Shown here piece by piece: positions 8,530 through 16,073 of a stretch of DNA of 29,953 bases. Position 1 is the stretch's first letter; every line of letters begins with the position of its first letter. The DNA is from an uncultured Clostridium sp. (GTDB taxonomy: Bacteria > Bacillota > Clostridia > Lachnospirales > Lachnospiraceae), in the NCBI GenBank assembly GCA_902496665.1, contig CABVBU010000035.1:1-29953 (forward strand), read 5' to 3'. The notes beneath the pieces were generated by a model that was not told where the DNA came from, made no database searches, and saw only the letters and a program-made list of their open reading frames with translations. Position numbers and translations under genes: made by a program.

Positions 8530-10032
8530 TTATCTTGCTGCCTTGCACTCTTCAATAGCTTTTTTCAGCAATTCTTCAGTCTCCGGTGTCATCTGCTTCG
8601 CCTCGCGGATGCTCGCCGGGATCTCCGGATACTTTGTATCGATAAACTTAAACAGCTCTTTCTCAAAATCAAGAACCTGGTTTGTCGGAATATCGAGGAG
8701 ATATTTCTTTGTCGCCGCATAGATAATGATGACCTGATACTCGACCGGCATCGGCTGATACTGCGGCTGCTTTAAAACTTCACGGATGCGTTCGCCCTGT
8801 GCAAGCTGTTCCTTTGTGCTGGCGTCAAGTTCGGAACCGAACTGGGCGAAGGAAGCGAGCTCGCGGTACTGGGCAAGCTCCACACGGATCGGGGCAGCGA
8901 TCTTCTTCATCGCCTTGATCTGTGCCGCGCCGCCAACTCGGGATACAGAAAGACCCGCGTTGATCGCCGGACGGAAACCGGAGTTGAACATCTCGGTCTC
9001 CAAGTAGATCTGTCCGTCTGTGATGGAGATGACGTTTGTCGGAATGTAGGCCGATACGTCGCCCGCCTGGGTCTCGATAATCGGAAGAGCGGTAAGGGAA
9101 CCGCCGCCAAGGTCATCGGAAAGTCTGGACGCGCGCTCTAACAGCCTGGAATGCAGATAGAAAACATCGCCCGGATATGCCTCACGTCCCGGCGGTCTCT
9201 TAAGAAGCAGGGACAGGGTACGGTACGCCGCCGCATGCTTACTTAAGTCATCGTAAACGACAAGCACATCCTCGCCGTTCTCCATCCACTCTTCGCCGAT
9301 GGCGCAGCCGGAATACGGGGCAATATACTGTAACGGGGCAAGGTCGGAAGCCGTGGATACGACAAGCGTCGTGTAATCCATCGCGCCGAACTCCTCAAGA
9401 GTTTTCACGATTGTCGCAACTGTTGATGCTTTCTGTCCAATTGCAACATAAATACAGTGAACTCCCTGTCCCTTCTGGTTGATAATCGTATCGATCGCGA
9501 TCGCCGTCTTACCAGTCTGACGGTCGCCGATAATAAGCTCACGCTGTCCGCGTCCGATCGGAACCATGGCATCGATCGCCTTGATACCTGTCTGAAGCGG
9601 GGTATCTACAGATTTTCTCTCGATAACACCGTGGGCAACACGCTCGATCTTTCTGAATTTATCCGTAAGGATCGGACCCTTTCCATCAATAGGCTGTCCT
9701 AAGGCATTCACGACACGTCCTGTCAGGGCATCGCCCACAGGAACCTCAACGACACGTCCTGTCGTCTTTACGGTGTCTCCCTCGCTGATGCTTGAGGAAT
9801 CACCGAGCAGAACCGCTCCGACGTTGTCCTCCTCAAGGTTTAACACCATGCCGTAAACCTCTCCCGGAAATTCCAGAAGTTCTCCCTGCATGGCATTCTC
9901 AAGGCCGTGGATTCGCGTAATGCCGTCCGCTACCTGGATGACAGTACCCACGTCAGAGACTTCCAGCTTCGTCGAATATCTTTCGATCTGCTCTTTGATG
10001 ACCGAGCTGATCTCTTCTGGTTTTAAATTCAT
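8530..10032 (-). CDS. atpA: ATP synthase F1 alpha subunit
   Basis: Non-catalytic nucleotide-binding subunit of F1, 500 residues. Walker A GDRQTGKTAIA, the VYVAIGQK-type strand and VVYDDLSKHA (Walker B) are present, as is the family block PGREAYPGDVFYLHSRLLERA. The start MNLKPEEISSVIKEQI is standard, behind an AAGGTG ribosome-binding site. A 112 nt gap without visible features separates it from atpH. Confidence 0.98.
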   Translation of the reverse strand: MNLKPEEISSVIKEQIERYSTKLEVSDVGTVIQVADGITRIHGLENAMQGELLEFPGEVYGMVLNLEEDNVGAVLLGDSSSISEGDTVKTTGRVVEVPVGDALTGRVVNALGQPIDGKGPILTDKFRKIERVAHGVIERKSVDTPLQTGIKAIDAMVPIGRGQRELIIGDRQTGKTAIAIDTIINQKGQGVHCIYVAIGQKASTVATIVKTLEEFGAMDYTTLVVSTASDLAPLQYIAPYSGCAIGEEWMENGEDVLVVYDDLSKHAAAYRTLSLLLKRPPGREAYPGDVFYLHSRLLERASRLSDDLGGGSLTALPIIETQAGDVSAYIPTNVISITDGQIYLETEMFNSGFRPAINAGLSVSRVGGAAQIKAMKKIAAPIRVELAQYRELASFAQFGSELDASTKEQLAQGERIREVLKQPQYQPMPVEYQVIIIYAATKKYLLDIPTNQVLDFEKELFKFIDTKYPEIPASIREAKQMTPETEELLKKAIEECKAAR

Positions 10033-10144
10033 TTGAGGTCTGCACCTTCTTTCTTTTCCAATTCATCACGTTTTTTGACCTGCAGGATACAATTTTCATC
10101 ATTCCGGTTTCGGAATGTGGATCATGTTCCCTGTCCTGCCAGGC

Positions 10145-10693
10145 TTACGCCAGCTGCAGCTTCATCAAGTCTCTCCGGATCTCCCCGAGTCTTGTCCTGA
10201 TGCTGCTGTCCACCACACGGTCGCCGATCCTGATCACGAGTCCGCCGAGGATCGCCGGATCCACATTGTAGGTGACTTCCAGGCTCACAAAAGACGTGGT
10301 CTCCAGTATCTTCGCCTCCGTGCGCGCTTTCTGCTCCGCGGAGAGTTCTACCGCGCTGGTGACGGTTACGATACCGATCTTTTTATATTCCTTTACACGA
10401 TTCACAAAATAGTCGAGGATCTTCGGGAGCTCCTTCTGCCGTCCCTTTTCGATCACGGTCTCAAGAAATCCCATCAGGTCATCGGAAACTCTTCCTTTAA
10501 AGATATTTTCCACGACCTTTAACTTCTCTTCTTTTATGATCTGCGGATGGTTCAAAAATTGTACAAGGTCTGCATTCTCCGTGAGGATCGTCTGCAGAGA
10601 CTTTACCTCCTCGTATACGGGCGACAGCATATCCCGCTCCATGGCAGCTTCAAACAACGCGTCGCCGTAGATCTTTGACACTAGCTTTGCCAT
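10145..10693 (-). CDS. atpH: ATP synthase F1 delta subunit (OSCP type)
   Basis: Peripheral-stalk subunit joining b to the top of F1, 182 residues. The N-terminal helical domain begins AKLVSKIYGDALFEAAME; the C-terminal part VTYNVDPAILGGLVIRIGDRVVD followed by SIRTRLGEIRRDL is the conserved OSCP signature. Its ATG overlaps the end of atpF by 13 nt, indicating translational coupling. Confidence 0.96.
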   Translation of the reverse strand: MAKLVSKIYGDALFEAAMERDMLSPVYEEVKSLQTILTENADLVQFLNHPQIIKEEKLKVVENIFKGRVSDDLMGFLETVIEKGRQKELPKILDYFVNRVKEYKKIGIVTVTSAVELSAEQKARTEAKILETTSFVSLEVTYNVDPAILGGLVIRIGDRVVDSSIRTRLGEIRRDLMKLQLA

Positions 10694-11196
10694 GTGCTCT
10701 CACCCATTTCCTTTAAAGTATCCTCGATCAGGGAATCCTGGATCTTCACATCCATGGAAGCGGCAACCGCCTTCTCTGCCATCAGGGACGCAATGGAAAC
10801 GATCTCCGTCTTCATGTCCTCAATCGCTTTCTTCTTCTCCAGCTCGATCTCCCGGTTTGCCCGGTCAACGATGCGGTTTGCTTCCTCTCTCGCTTCCGCT
10901 AAGATGTCAGCCTCCTGCTTTTTCGCTTTTTTTCTCGCTGCGTCGAGAATTTCCTGTGCTTCTTTGTCGATGGACTTTATTTTATCCTCATACTCTGCTT
11001 TCAGCGCGAGCGCATCTTCGCGGCTCGTCTTTGCCGTTTCCAGATCACCCGCGATCCGTTTTCTTCTTTTTTCCAGTACTTCACGCGCCGGATTAAAGAG
11101 AAAATACGACATTACAAAGAACAGGATAAAAATATTGATTCCCGTGATCACAATGTCGTTGATCCATTGAGGGTCAAAATTTATTAACCGTTCCAA
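10681..11196 (-). CDS. atpF: ATP synthase Fo b subunit, TTG start
   Basis: Peripheral-stalk subunit: one N-terminal membrane helix (about residues 14-34) and a long charged coiled coil rich in Lys, Glu and Ala. It has 171 residues. MERLINFDPQW matches clostridial b-subunit starts, but the codon is TTG (11194-11196), with no closer ATG or GTG; the next Met is inside the membrane helix. The nearest strong ribosome-binding site, AAAGGAGG, is 12 nt from this TTG but only 4 nt from an ATG opening an overlapping 6-codon ORF (11184-11204). This odd arrangement may lower b-subunit synthesis. Confidence 0.93.
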   Translation of the reverse strand: MERLINFDPQWINDIVITGINIFILFFVMSYFLFNPAREVLEKRRKRIAGDLETAKTSREDALALKAEYEDKIKSIDKEAQEILDAARKKAKKQEADILAEAREEANRIVDRANREIELEKKKAIEDMKTEIVSIASLMAEKAVAASMDVKIQDSLIEDTLKEMGESTWQS

Positions 11197-11265
11197 GGTC
11201 TCATCTCGCCTCCTTTACAAACTTCCGCACATAACCGGAAGTTTTTTCCTGTTCCCATATCCGGA

Positions 11266-11520
11266 TCAACCGAACGGCTTAACGAACATAAGGATAATGG
11301 CAACAACAAGACCATAAAGACCTGTCGTCTCGGCAACAGCCTGTCCGAGAAGCATGGTCGATGTGATATCAGATTTCGCGCCCGGGTTGCGTCCTACTGC
11401 GGATGCACCAAAACCAGCGGCGATACCCTGTCCAACACCAGGTCCGATACCGGCGATCATCGCGATACCGGCGCCGATTGCTGAGCAAGCATGGATTAAA
11501 TCCTGTCCTGTAATATTCAT
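11266..11520 (-). CDS. atpE: ATP synthase Fo c subunit, Na+-type ion site
   Basis: Ring-forming proteolipid of Fo, 84 residues, two membrane helices joined by the RNPGAK polar loop. The ion-carrying Glu64 lies in helix 2 (GQAVAETTGLYG), and Gln31 lies in GPGVGQG of helix 1. Gln31, Val62, Glu64, Thr65, Thr66 and Tyr69 match the Na+-binding set of the Ilyobacter tartaricus ring (Gln32, Val63, Glu65, Ser66, Thr67, Tyr70) except for Ser to Thr. Start ATG 11520 follows AGGAGG by 8 nt; an upstream in-frame codon at 11574 would add 18 non-family residues. Confidence 0.97.
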   Translation of the reverse strand: MNITGQDLIHACSAIGAGIAMIAGIGPGVGQGIAAGFGASAVGRNPGAKSDITSTMLLGQAVAETTGLYGLVVAIILMFVKPFG

Positions 11521-11569
11521 AGATAAAACCTCCTGTAAAATAATTTCATAGCTGTCATTCACAGCTACA

Positions 11570-11611
11570 GGCAAAATCCTTTCCGATCGACTGCGTCGAT
11601 GGGGTCCTGCC
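11570..11611. repeat. Palindromic intergenic element, copy 1 (atpB-atpE gap)
   Basis: A 42 nt stem-loop: GGCA/TGCC outer stem, TCC/GGG inner stem, then ATCGAC-TGC-GTCGAT. The copy at 14793 has the same layout with compensating changes in the outer and apical stems (see findings). It lies between two ATP synthase genes whose products are needed in very different amounts, so an mRNA-processing or stability role is possible. Confidence 0.6.
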
Positions 11612-11633
11612 TTCCCTGTTCTGCCCTGCGTTC

Positions 11634-12326
11634 CTACAGTTTATCATTTACATAGACCATAGTCAGCATGCAGAATACGTATGTCTGGATGCACCCGGAA
11701 AACAGGTCGCAGTACACATGAAGTGCAGCCGGAATACCGATTTTTAATAAGACCGGCATCATTCCGTACCAGAGACCCATAATGATAACTCCGGACAGCA
11801 TGTTCGCGAACAGACGAAGGGAAATCGAGATCGGATTTGCGAATTCACCGATCAGATTGATCGGGAACAGCACCGGGAGAGGTTGAAACAATCCCGTAAA
11901 GTGTCCGACACCATGATTTTTGATTCCTTGATACTGTACGATCGCAAACGTGACCAGACCAAGAAGGAACGTAACACCAAAGTCGGCAGTAACCGTTCTT
12001 AAGCCGAACAGACCGCTCAGGTTGCAGAACAGAATAAACAGAAAAATCGTTCCAATATAGTTCGCAAACCGGTTCGCTGAACTGCCAAGAATCCCCGTGG
12101 TCATATTTTCCAGCATTTCCATACCGAATTCGATGATATTCTGGAATGTTCCAGGTACATCCGTCGCATGTTTTAATGCACGGTTCGCGGCTATCACCAG
12201 AATCAGCAGAACGACCGTAACGATCGTCATTCCGACCGTCGTCGTTGTCAGCCAGAGTTCATGGCCGAAGAGATGGTATTTCACGATTCCGTGAATCATG
12301 AAATCAGCACCACTGCCACCACTCAT
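11634..12326 (-). CDS. atpB: ATP synthase Fo a subunit
   Basis: Stator membrane subunit forming the ion half-channels next to the c-ring, 230 residues with 5-6 membrane helices. The essential arginine is Arg171 in ISISLRLFANM. NLIGEFANPISIS and the C-terminal CIQTYVFCMLTMVYV are typical. The ATG follows AGGAGG by 7 nt. An 88 nt gap before it contains a CTGCTGT/ACAGCAG hairpin (12360-12383) that may process or separate the messages. Confidence 0.96.
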   Translation of the reverse strand: MSGGSGADFMIHGIVKYHLFGHELWLTTTTVGMTIVTVVLLILVIAANRALKHATDVPGTFQNIIEFGMEMLENMTTGILGSSANRFANYIGTIFLFILFCNLSGLFGLRTVTADFGVTFLLGLVTFAIVQYQGIKNHGVGHFTGLFQPLPVLFPINLIGEFANPISISLRLFANMLSGVIIMGLWYGMMPVLLKIGIPAALHVYCDLFSGCIQTYVFCMLTMVYVNDKL

Positions 12327-12414
12327 TCTTTTTCCTCCTTTCCTTAAGACTCATGAAGACTGCTGTCTGTTCCGAAACAGCAGCGTATAAGGCTCTATCC
12401 GTCAAGCCTGAAGA

Positions 12415-12801
12415 TCAGGCCATACGGTCGGTTCGTTTCTGAAGTACCGGATACACATAAGCTCCGGTCTTCAATCCCAGTGCGCCGAGAACGACCGCTA
12501 AAAGGTTGATCGTAGTAAATTTCCATAAAAGGCACACCAGTATTACCGCGCACAGACTGCGGATCAGCGAATGGATCACCATCTTTTTGCTGCTGTACGC
12601 CCCATCAGCCGATTCCACACAGAGTTCCGTGGATCTCGCGATACTGATGAGCAGTACCTCCGCCGCCGCGGCTCCGATCAGCACTCCGGCGATCACCGGA
12701 ACGGTTCGGAAAAAAATAAGGCAAATGAGAAGCAAGATCATATTATGGATCAGAATCCCGATGCTCATTCCCACTACCTGTCTCTTTGTCTTATCACTCA
12801 C
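12415..12801 (-). CDS. atpI: Small four-helix membrane protein, AtpI-like, GTG start
   Basis: A 128-residue protein with four hydrophobic segments (about residues 11-30, 33-50, 75-95, 98-118) between the AtpZ-like gene and atpB, the place of the ATP synthase I subunit in many operons. AtpI-type proteins assist c-ring assembly and may affect Mg2+ or ion handling. The GTG at 12799-12801 sits 7 nt after AAGGGTGG. The assignment rests on position and topology, since these proteins are poorly conserved. Confidence 0.7.
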   Translation of the reverse strand: MSDKTKRQVVGMSIGILIHNMILLLICLIFFRTVPVIAGVLIGAAAAEVLLISIARSTELCVESADGAYSSKKMVIHSLIRSLCAVILVCLLWKFTTINLLAVVLGALGLKTGAYVYPVLQKRTDRMA

Positions 12802-12917
12802 GATTGTTCCACCCTTTCAATTACCCTGCCGAGGCTGTCTTCTGCCGGACAGTTCCCTGCTGCTTCATATTCCGCTTTCGTTTACGGGTACCGTCTTCTT
12901 TGCCGTCCCTTCGGCCG

Positions 12918-13226
12918 TCACCGCCATCTTTTGGGACGGTCAGCACCGTCTCCTGTTCCGAAACGGCTCTCCCACTGCTTTACCTGCTCTTCCTTTTCCC
13001 TGTCTTCGGCTTCTTTCTCCCGGTCTATGATATGCTTCGCCATCTTATATGCACTTAAGCCACCCGAGAGAACCCCCAGGATCAGGAAGATCAGAACGGT
13101 ATGAAGTCCGGTCTTTTTATCGATCCAGCTTCCGAGGATCACACAGATGAGGACCGGTGTCACAACATTGAGTCCGAGCTGGGTGATCAGCACCAGGTTT
13201 TCAAGTCCGCTTTTTTTCTGACGCAT
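12918..13226 (-). CDS. atpZ: AtpZ/AtpI-family protein, first gene of the ATP synthase operon
   Basis: A 102-residue membrane protein with two helices (about residues 14-34 and 43-62), followed by a highly charged tail (DREKEAEDREKEEQ). LVLITQLGLNVVTPVLICVI and LGSWIDKKTGLHT match the AtpZ family, whose members associate with F-type ATP synthases. ATG 13226 is preferred over GTG 13241 because GAGGTGG lies 6 nt before it. A 116 nt gap to the next gene holds only a small CTGTC/GACAG hairpin. Confidence 0.8.
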   Translation of the reverse strand: MRQKKSGLENLVLITQLGLNVVTPVLICVILGSWIDKKTGLHTVLIFLILGVLSGGLSAYKMAKHIIDREKEAEDREKEEQVKQWESRFGTGDGADRPKRWR

Positions 13227-13263
13227 AGTCTCCCACCTCACTTACCGCATAACGCATACCGCC

Positions 13264-13292
13264 ATTATACTAAATATTTGCGCATTTGTCCA
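13264..13292 (-). promoter_or_regulatory. Promoter of the ATP synthase operon
   Basis: On the minus strand, TGGACA (13287-13292), 17 bp, TATAAT (13264-13269), about 35 bp upstream of the first gene. This is a near-consensus vegetative promoter. Confidence 0.75.
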
Positions 13293-13347
13293 TTTCTACG
13301 CATTGACTTTACAGATATTTCATGATTTCTTTTGTCAATAACATAAT

Positions 13348-13381
13348 ATTTTTGGACATATATGGATAATTGTCCAAAAAT
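13348..13381. promoter_or_regulatory. Perfect 11 bp dyad upstream of the atp promoter
   Basis: ATTTTTGGACA (13348-13358) and TGTCCAAAAAT (13371-13381) are exact inverted repeats with a 12 bp AT-rich spacer. The dyad lies about 55 bp upstream of the atp -35 box and about 60 bp past the terminator of the lipoprotein gene. It could be an operator bound by a dimeric regulator. As a terminator it would be weak, because the arms themselves supply the A/T runs. Confidence 0.5.
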
Positions 13382-13440
13382 CCCCAGGGTATTTCTGGAT
13401 AAAAGTCAACAGGATTCATGTTTCTTCTATATTTGTATAT

Positions 13441-13474
13441 AGAAAAAAGGGACACAGCTGCTTCCATGTCCCTT
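13441..13474 (-). terminator. Intrinsic terminator of the small lipoprotein gene
   Basis: Read on the minus strand, AAGGGACA and TGTCCCTT form an 8 bp stem around a 12 nt loop, running directly into a T6 tract. It is 82 nt after the stop codon. Confidence 0.85.
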
Positions 13475-13555
13475 CATTCTTTCCTATTACTTTATTTTCT
13501 TATGCATCAGTTTCACGGATCCGTCAGATATTTTCCCTTACAGTCCGTCTCTGTT

Positions 13556-14164
13556 TTAGTAGTTCATTCCGGTGATTGCAAGCTCTCCATCCGCAGTGAT
13601 ACCAAGAATGATGTTCGGAGCACCGTCACCGAGGACGATTCCGGCCATGACCGGCTCCAGGGAATCGACATCCACCTTTTCGATCGCAGCCTCCATCTCA
13701 TCAGAGAAGATTTCTGCAGGATCCAGTTTCATAAAATCTTCCTTCGTATCGACCATGCCTCCGTTCGTCTTCACACAGGAAACAAAGGTTGGGAAATCAA
13801 TGTGGTCCGCAAGCCCCTCCATATCTTTACTCTTTACGATCGTGATGATCTCTTTTGCGTAGGACTTATAGTCTGTCTTCTCGAGCTGGACAGCCGCCTG
13901 ACTCTGAAGCTTCGCCATCTCCTCTTCAGAGATCTCTGCAACCTGCACGCCCTCAGAACTCTCGTCCGTCTCAAAAGCTCCCGGTCCTTCCGCCATCTTT
14001 GGGTCTACATTGGAGAGATCCGGTTTTGTTGCATCAACGGCGGATGTCTCCGCTGCGGAAGCCTCCACAGCCGCTGTTGTCTCCTGTGTGTTTTTTGAGC
14101 CGCATGCTGTCGCCATCACTGCTGTCACGCAGAGTGCCGCTGCTAACAATACATGTTTTTTCAT
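13556..14164 (-). CDS. Small secreted lipoprotein of unknown function
   Basis: A 202-residue protein starting MKKHVLLAAALCVTAVMATACGS: a lipoprotein signal peptide with lipidation at Cys21. A Thr/Ala/Ser/Glu-rich linker follows (about 22-60). The C-terminal domain of about 120 residues ends DGAPNIILGITADGELAITG and looks like a compact alpha+beta extracellular domain. I do not recognise a family. Start ATG 14164 is chosen because the signal peptide begins there and GAGGAGG lies 11 nt upstream; an in-frame extension to 14266 would bury the signal peptide. It is monocistronic, with its own promoter and terminator. Confidence 0.8.
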   Translation of the reverse strand: MKKHVLLAAALCVTAVMATACGSKNTQETTAAVEASAAETSAVDATKPDLSNVDPKMAEGPGAFETDESSEGVQVAEISEEEMAKLQSQAAVQLEKTDYKSYAKEIITIVKSKDMEGLADHIDFPTFVSCVKTNGGMVDTKEDFMKLDPAEIFSDEMEAAIEKVDVDSLEPVMAGIVLGDGAPNIILGITADGELAITGMNY

Positions 14165-14292
14165 AATACAATGTTCCTCCTCTGATCTTATCCGGTTCAT
14201 CCGGCATCCATCCGGATCCGTGTCCGGCAGATTTTTTACCGGGTACCCGGGCTTCCTTCTATTCATAAATGTACCTGTCTCACTGTATCAGA

Positions 14293-14321
14293 ACTATACC
14301 ACGCCCTCTTTTTCCTGACAA
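14293..14321 (-). promoter_or_regulatory. Promoter of the small lipoprotein gene
   Basis: On the minus strand, TTGTCA (14316-14321), 17 bp, TATAGT (14293-14298) preceded by TGG (extended -10). This leaves a leader of about 120 nt. Confidence 0.6.
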
Positions 14322-14434
14322 TAAACAATTTCTAAAGAAATGGTTATTTTTTCGTTAGAAAATCTCCATTTATTTTATTTTCCTTTTAGAGTTTCTCCAT
14401 ACTTCCGTCACATTCTTCCTGTATACTTTGTATC

Positions 14435-14691
14435 ATAAAAGATACCAATCAGTTAAAAACATCACGAAGCGTTTTTAAAAAACGAAAGACGAGGCGTGTA
14501 GCGCCTGATCAGGTATATATAAAAAATGGGGCCGGCAGGCAAATGAAATGCGCGCACATTTATGCCGGACTCGACTAAACATAATTCTCGGATCCCCGTG
14601 ATCCAGGATTGACATATATTCGATACTCATACATCCCCCTTTTTTAGTATTTGTGTGAAGAAACTCCGGTATGCCAGAACCGGAGTTTTTT
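14435..14691 (+). ncRNA. Candidate structured RNA of unknown class
   Basis: This stretch between two genes has no convincing protein ORF but several helices and a strong terminator. A weak hexamer, TATACT (14422-14427), could start it. Helices seen: AGGCG/CGCCT (14492-14506), CCGGCA/TGCCGG with an inner AAATG/CATTT (14532-14567), and GGATC/GATCC (14590-14604). A long-range pairing of T-A6-T-G4 (14520-14531) with C5-T6-A (14635-14646) gives 11 of 12 pairs. The terminator follows. I could not match it to tmRNA, RNase P, SRP, 6S or any riboswitch class I know. The 5' end is uncertain. Confidence 0.45.
14661..14691 (+). terminator. Intrinsic terminator of the candidate RNA
   Basis: AAACTCCGGT (14661-14670) and ACCGGAGTTT (14679-14688) form a perfect 10 bp stem with an 8 nt loop, continuing into T6. 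No plus-strand protein gene precedes it, which is the main reason to suspect an RNA gene upstream. Confidence 0.85.
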
Positions 14692-14711
14692 CATGTTTTC
14701 CGTTAAACATT

Positions 14712-14744
14712 AAAAACAGAGCAGCCCTTTTATCGGCTGCCCTG
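14712..14744 (-). terminator. Intrinsic terminator of the pepT-like gene
   Basis: On the minus strand, CAGGGCAGCC and GGCTGCTCTG form a 10 bp stem with one G-T pair, followed by TTTTTAATG. It is 120 nt after the stop codon of the M20 peptidase. Confidence 0.85.
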
Positions 14745-14792
14745 TAATTTATTTGCCTTTCTTTGCAACGATCAGTATCTTCATAGTTACAA

Positions 14793-14833
14793 GTAAAAAT
14801 CCATTCTAGATCGGCTTCGCCGATGGAATTTAC
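14793..14833. repeat. Palindromic intergenic element, copy 2 (downstream of the pepT-like gene)
   Basis: A 41 nt stem-loop: GTAAA/TTTAC outer stem, TCC/GGA inner stem, ATCGGC-TTC-GCCGAT apex, and a 7 nt left bulge. It shares the AAAATCC(A/T)TTC and GATCG(G/A)CT(T/G)CG(C/T)CGATGG strings with copy 1 at 11570 and an exact 14-mer with the 7523 repeat. It lies in the 3' untranslated region of the pepT-like message, upstream of the terminator. Confidence 0.6.
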
Positions 14834-14863
14834 ATATTCCGGCAAATTTTATTCTATTATTCA

Positions 14864-15970
14864 TTAGTGTGTCATCAGATCCAGCACTAACTCCGCGCAC
14901 TTATTCAGATTCTCGATCTTCAGTGTCTCGCTCGTAGTATGTACCTTCGTCATACCTGTGGAAAGCACGATCGGCTTGATTCCGTGGAGAGCCATTACGT
15001 TCGCGTCGCTTCCGCCGCCGCCCTTTGCAGTCAGCGGCTCGCAGCCGATGCGCTTGCAGGACTCAAACACTCTCTGTACCATCGGATCATCGTTCGCAAC
15101 GTTGAAGCTTACATAGTTTGTCCTTAATTCGATCTCAAGCTTTGCACCCATCTCGTCACAGGCATCCTGTAAGCATTTCTGCATATGGGCAGCCTGCGCG
15201 TTTAATTTATCGAGGTTGCGGCTTCTCACCTCAGCCACGAACTCTGCCTTTTCCGGAACGATATTTGTCGCGTACTCAGCCTTCAAGGTACCGATATTGC
15301 AGGTCGTCTCCTCATCGATGCGGAGCAGGTTCATTTTTGCGATTCCCTTTGCCGCTACCTGGATCGCACTGATTCCCTCTTCCGGAGCAAGGCCCGCATG
15401 GGAGGAACGGCCGATGATCGTCGCGAAAATTTTGATCTGGCCAGGTCCGCAGGTTAAGATCTTTCCAACATCGCCGCTGGCATCGAATACCATAGCCTCT
15501 TTGCCCTTGATCATGGACAGGTCCATATTCTTAACACCGTTCATTCCGCCCTCTTCACCGATGGTGAATAAGATCTCAGTGCTGCGGCACGGAAGGTTCT
15601 GCTCTTTGATCACCTTGACAGCCTCCATGATCGCCGCGATTCCGGACTTGTCATCACCGGAAAGGATCGTAGATCCGTCTGTATGGATGATTCCGTCATC
15701 GATCAACGGTTTGATCCCGTTGCCCGGAGTTACGGTATCCATATGCGCGCACATAATTGTCGGCTCACCCGGAATCGTTCCCGGGAGATATGCACATACG
15801 TTAAATCCGTTGGATCCGAACCCCTCACCGGCCTTATCGGTCTTTACTTCCAGACCGAGTGCCTTCAGATCCTCAACTAACTTTTCCCCCATCGCTTTCT
15901 CATTCTTTGTCTCGCTGTCGATCATCGCATAGCCAATGAATGTGTCGAGCAGTCTCTTTTCGTTAATCAT
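14864..15970 (-). CDS. M20 peptidase, PepT-like tripeptidase family
   Basis: Zinc-dependent cytosolic peptidase of 368 residues, related to peptidase T and to the PepT-like proteins common in Firmicutes. Metal and catalytic residues: CAHMDTV (His76, Asp78), LSGDDKSG (Asp107), TIGEEGGMNG (Glu139 catalytic, Glu140), and a C-terminal KVHTTSE His. GRSSHAGLAPEEG marks the dimerisation domain. The ATG follows AGGAGGGG by 7 nt. It has its own extended -10 promoter, nearly identical to that of the NERD-like gene upstream, and ends at a strong terminator. The AbgT-type transporter gene nearby raises the possibility of an aminoacyl or aminobenzoyl amide substrate, but this is inference. Confidence 0.88.
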   Translation of the reverse strand: MINEKRLLDTFIGYAMIDSETKNEKAMGEKLVEDLKALGLEVKTDKAGEGFGSNGFNVCAYLPGTIPGEPTIMCAHMDTVTPGNGIKPLIDDGIIHTDGSTILSGDDKSGIAAIMEAVKVIKEQNLPCRSTEILFTIGEEGGMNGVKNMDLSMIKGKEAMVFDASGDVGKILTCGPGQIKIFATIIGRSSHAGLAPEEGISAIQVAAKGIAKMNLLRIDEETTCNIGTLKAEYATNIVPEKAEFVAEVRSRNLDKLNAQAAHMQKCLQDACDEMGAKLEIELRTNYVSFNVANDDPMVQRVFESCKRIGCEPLTAKGGGGSDANVMALHGIKPIVLSTGMTKVHTTSETLKIENLNKCAELVLDLMTH

Positions 15971-16044
15971 CTGCTAACCCCTCCTGTTTTTCCCTGGTGC
16001 AAAGACCCCTTTTCCAGTCCCCGCATTGCAAATCTTACTCAATC

Positions 16045-16073
16045 ATCTTAACATGAATCTGCCATCTCCGCAA
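16045..16073 (-). promoter_or_regulatory. Promoter of the pepT-like gene
   Basis: On the minus strand, TTGCGG (16068-16073), 17 bp, TAAGAT (16045-16050) within TTCATGTTAAGAT, so an extended TGt -10. The same 13-mer and spacing recur at the NERD-like gene. Confidence 0.6.

Noticed and set aside
14475..14630. 51-codon minus-strand ORF (MSIEYMSILDHG...) opposite the candidate RNA
   Set aside because: An AGGGGG lies only 4 nt before its ATG, but its sequence shows no family, and it is antisense to several stable hairpins. No minus-strand promoter was found, so it is kept only as an alternative explanation.
14627..14845. 72-codon minus-strand ORF downstream of the pepT-like gene
   Set aside because: It runs through the palindromic element and the pepT terminator, has no family resemblance and no good ribosome-binding site.
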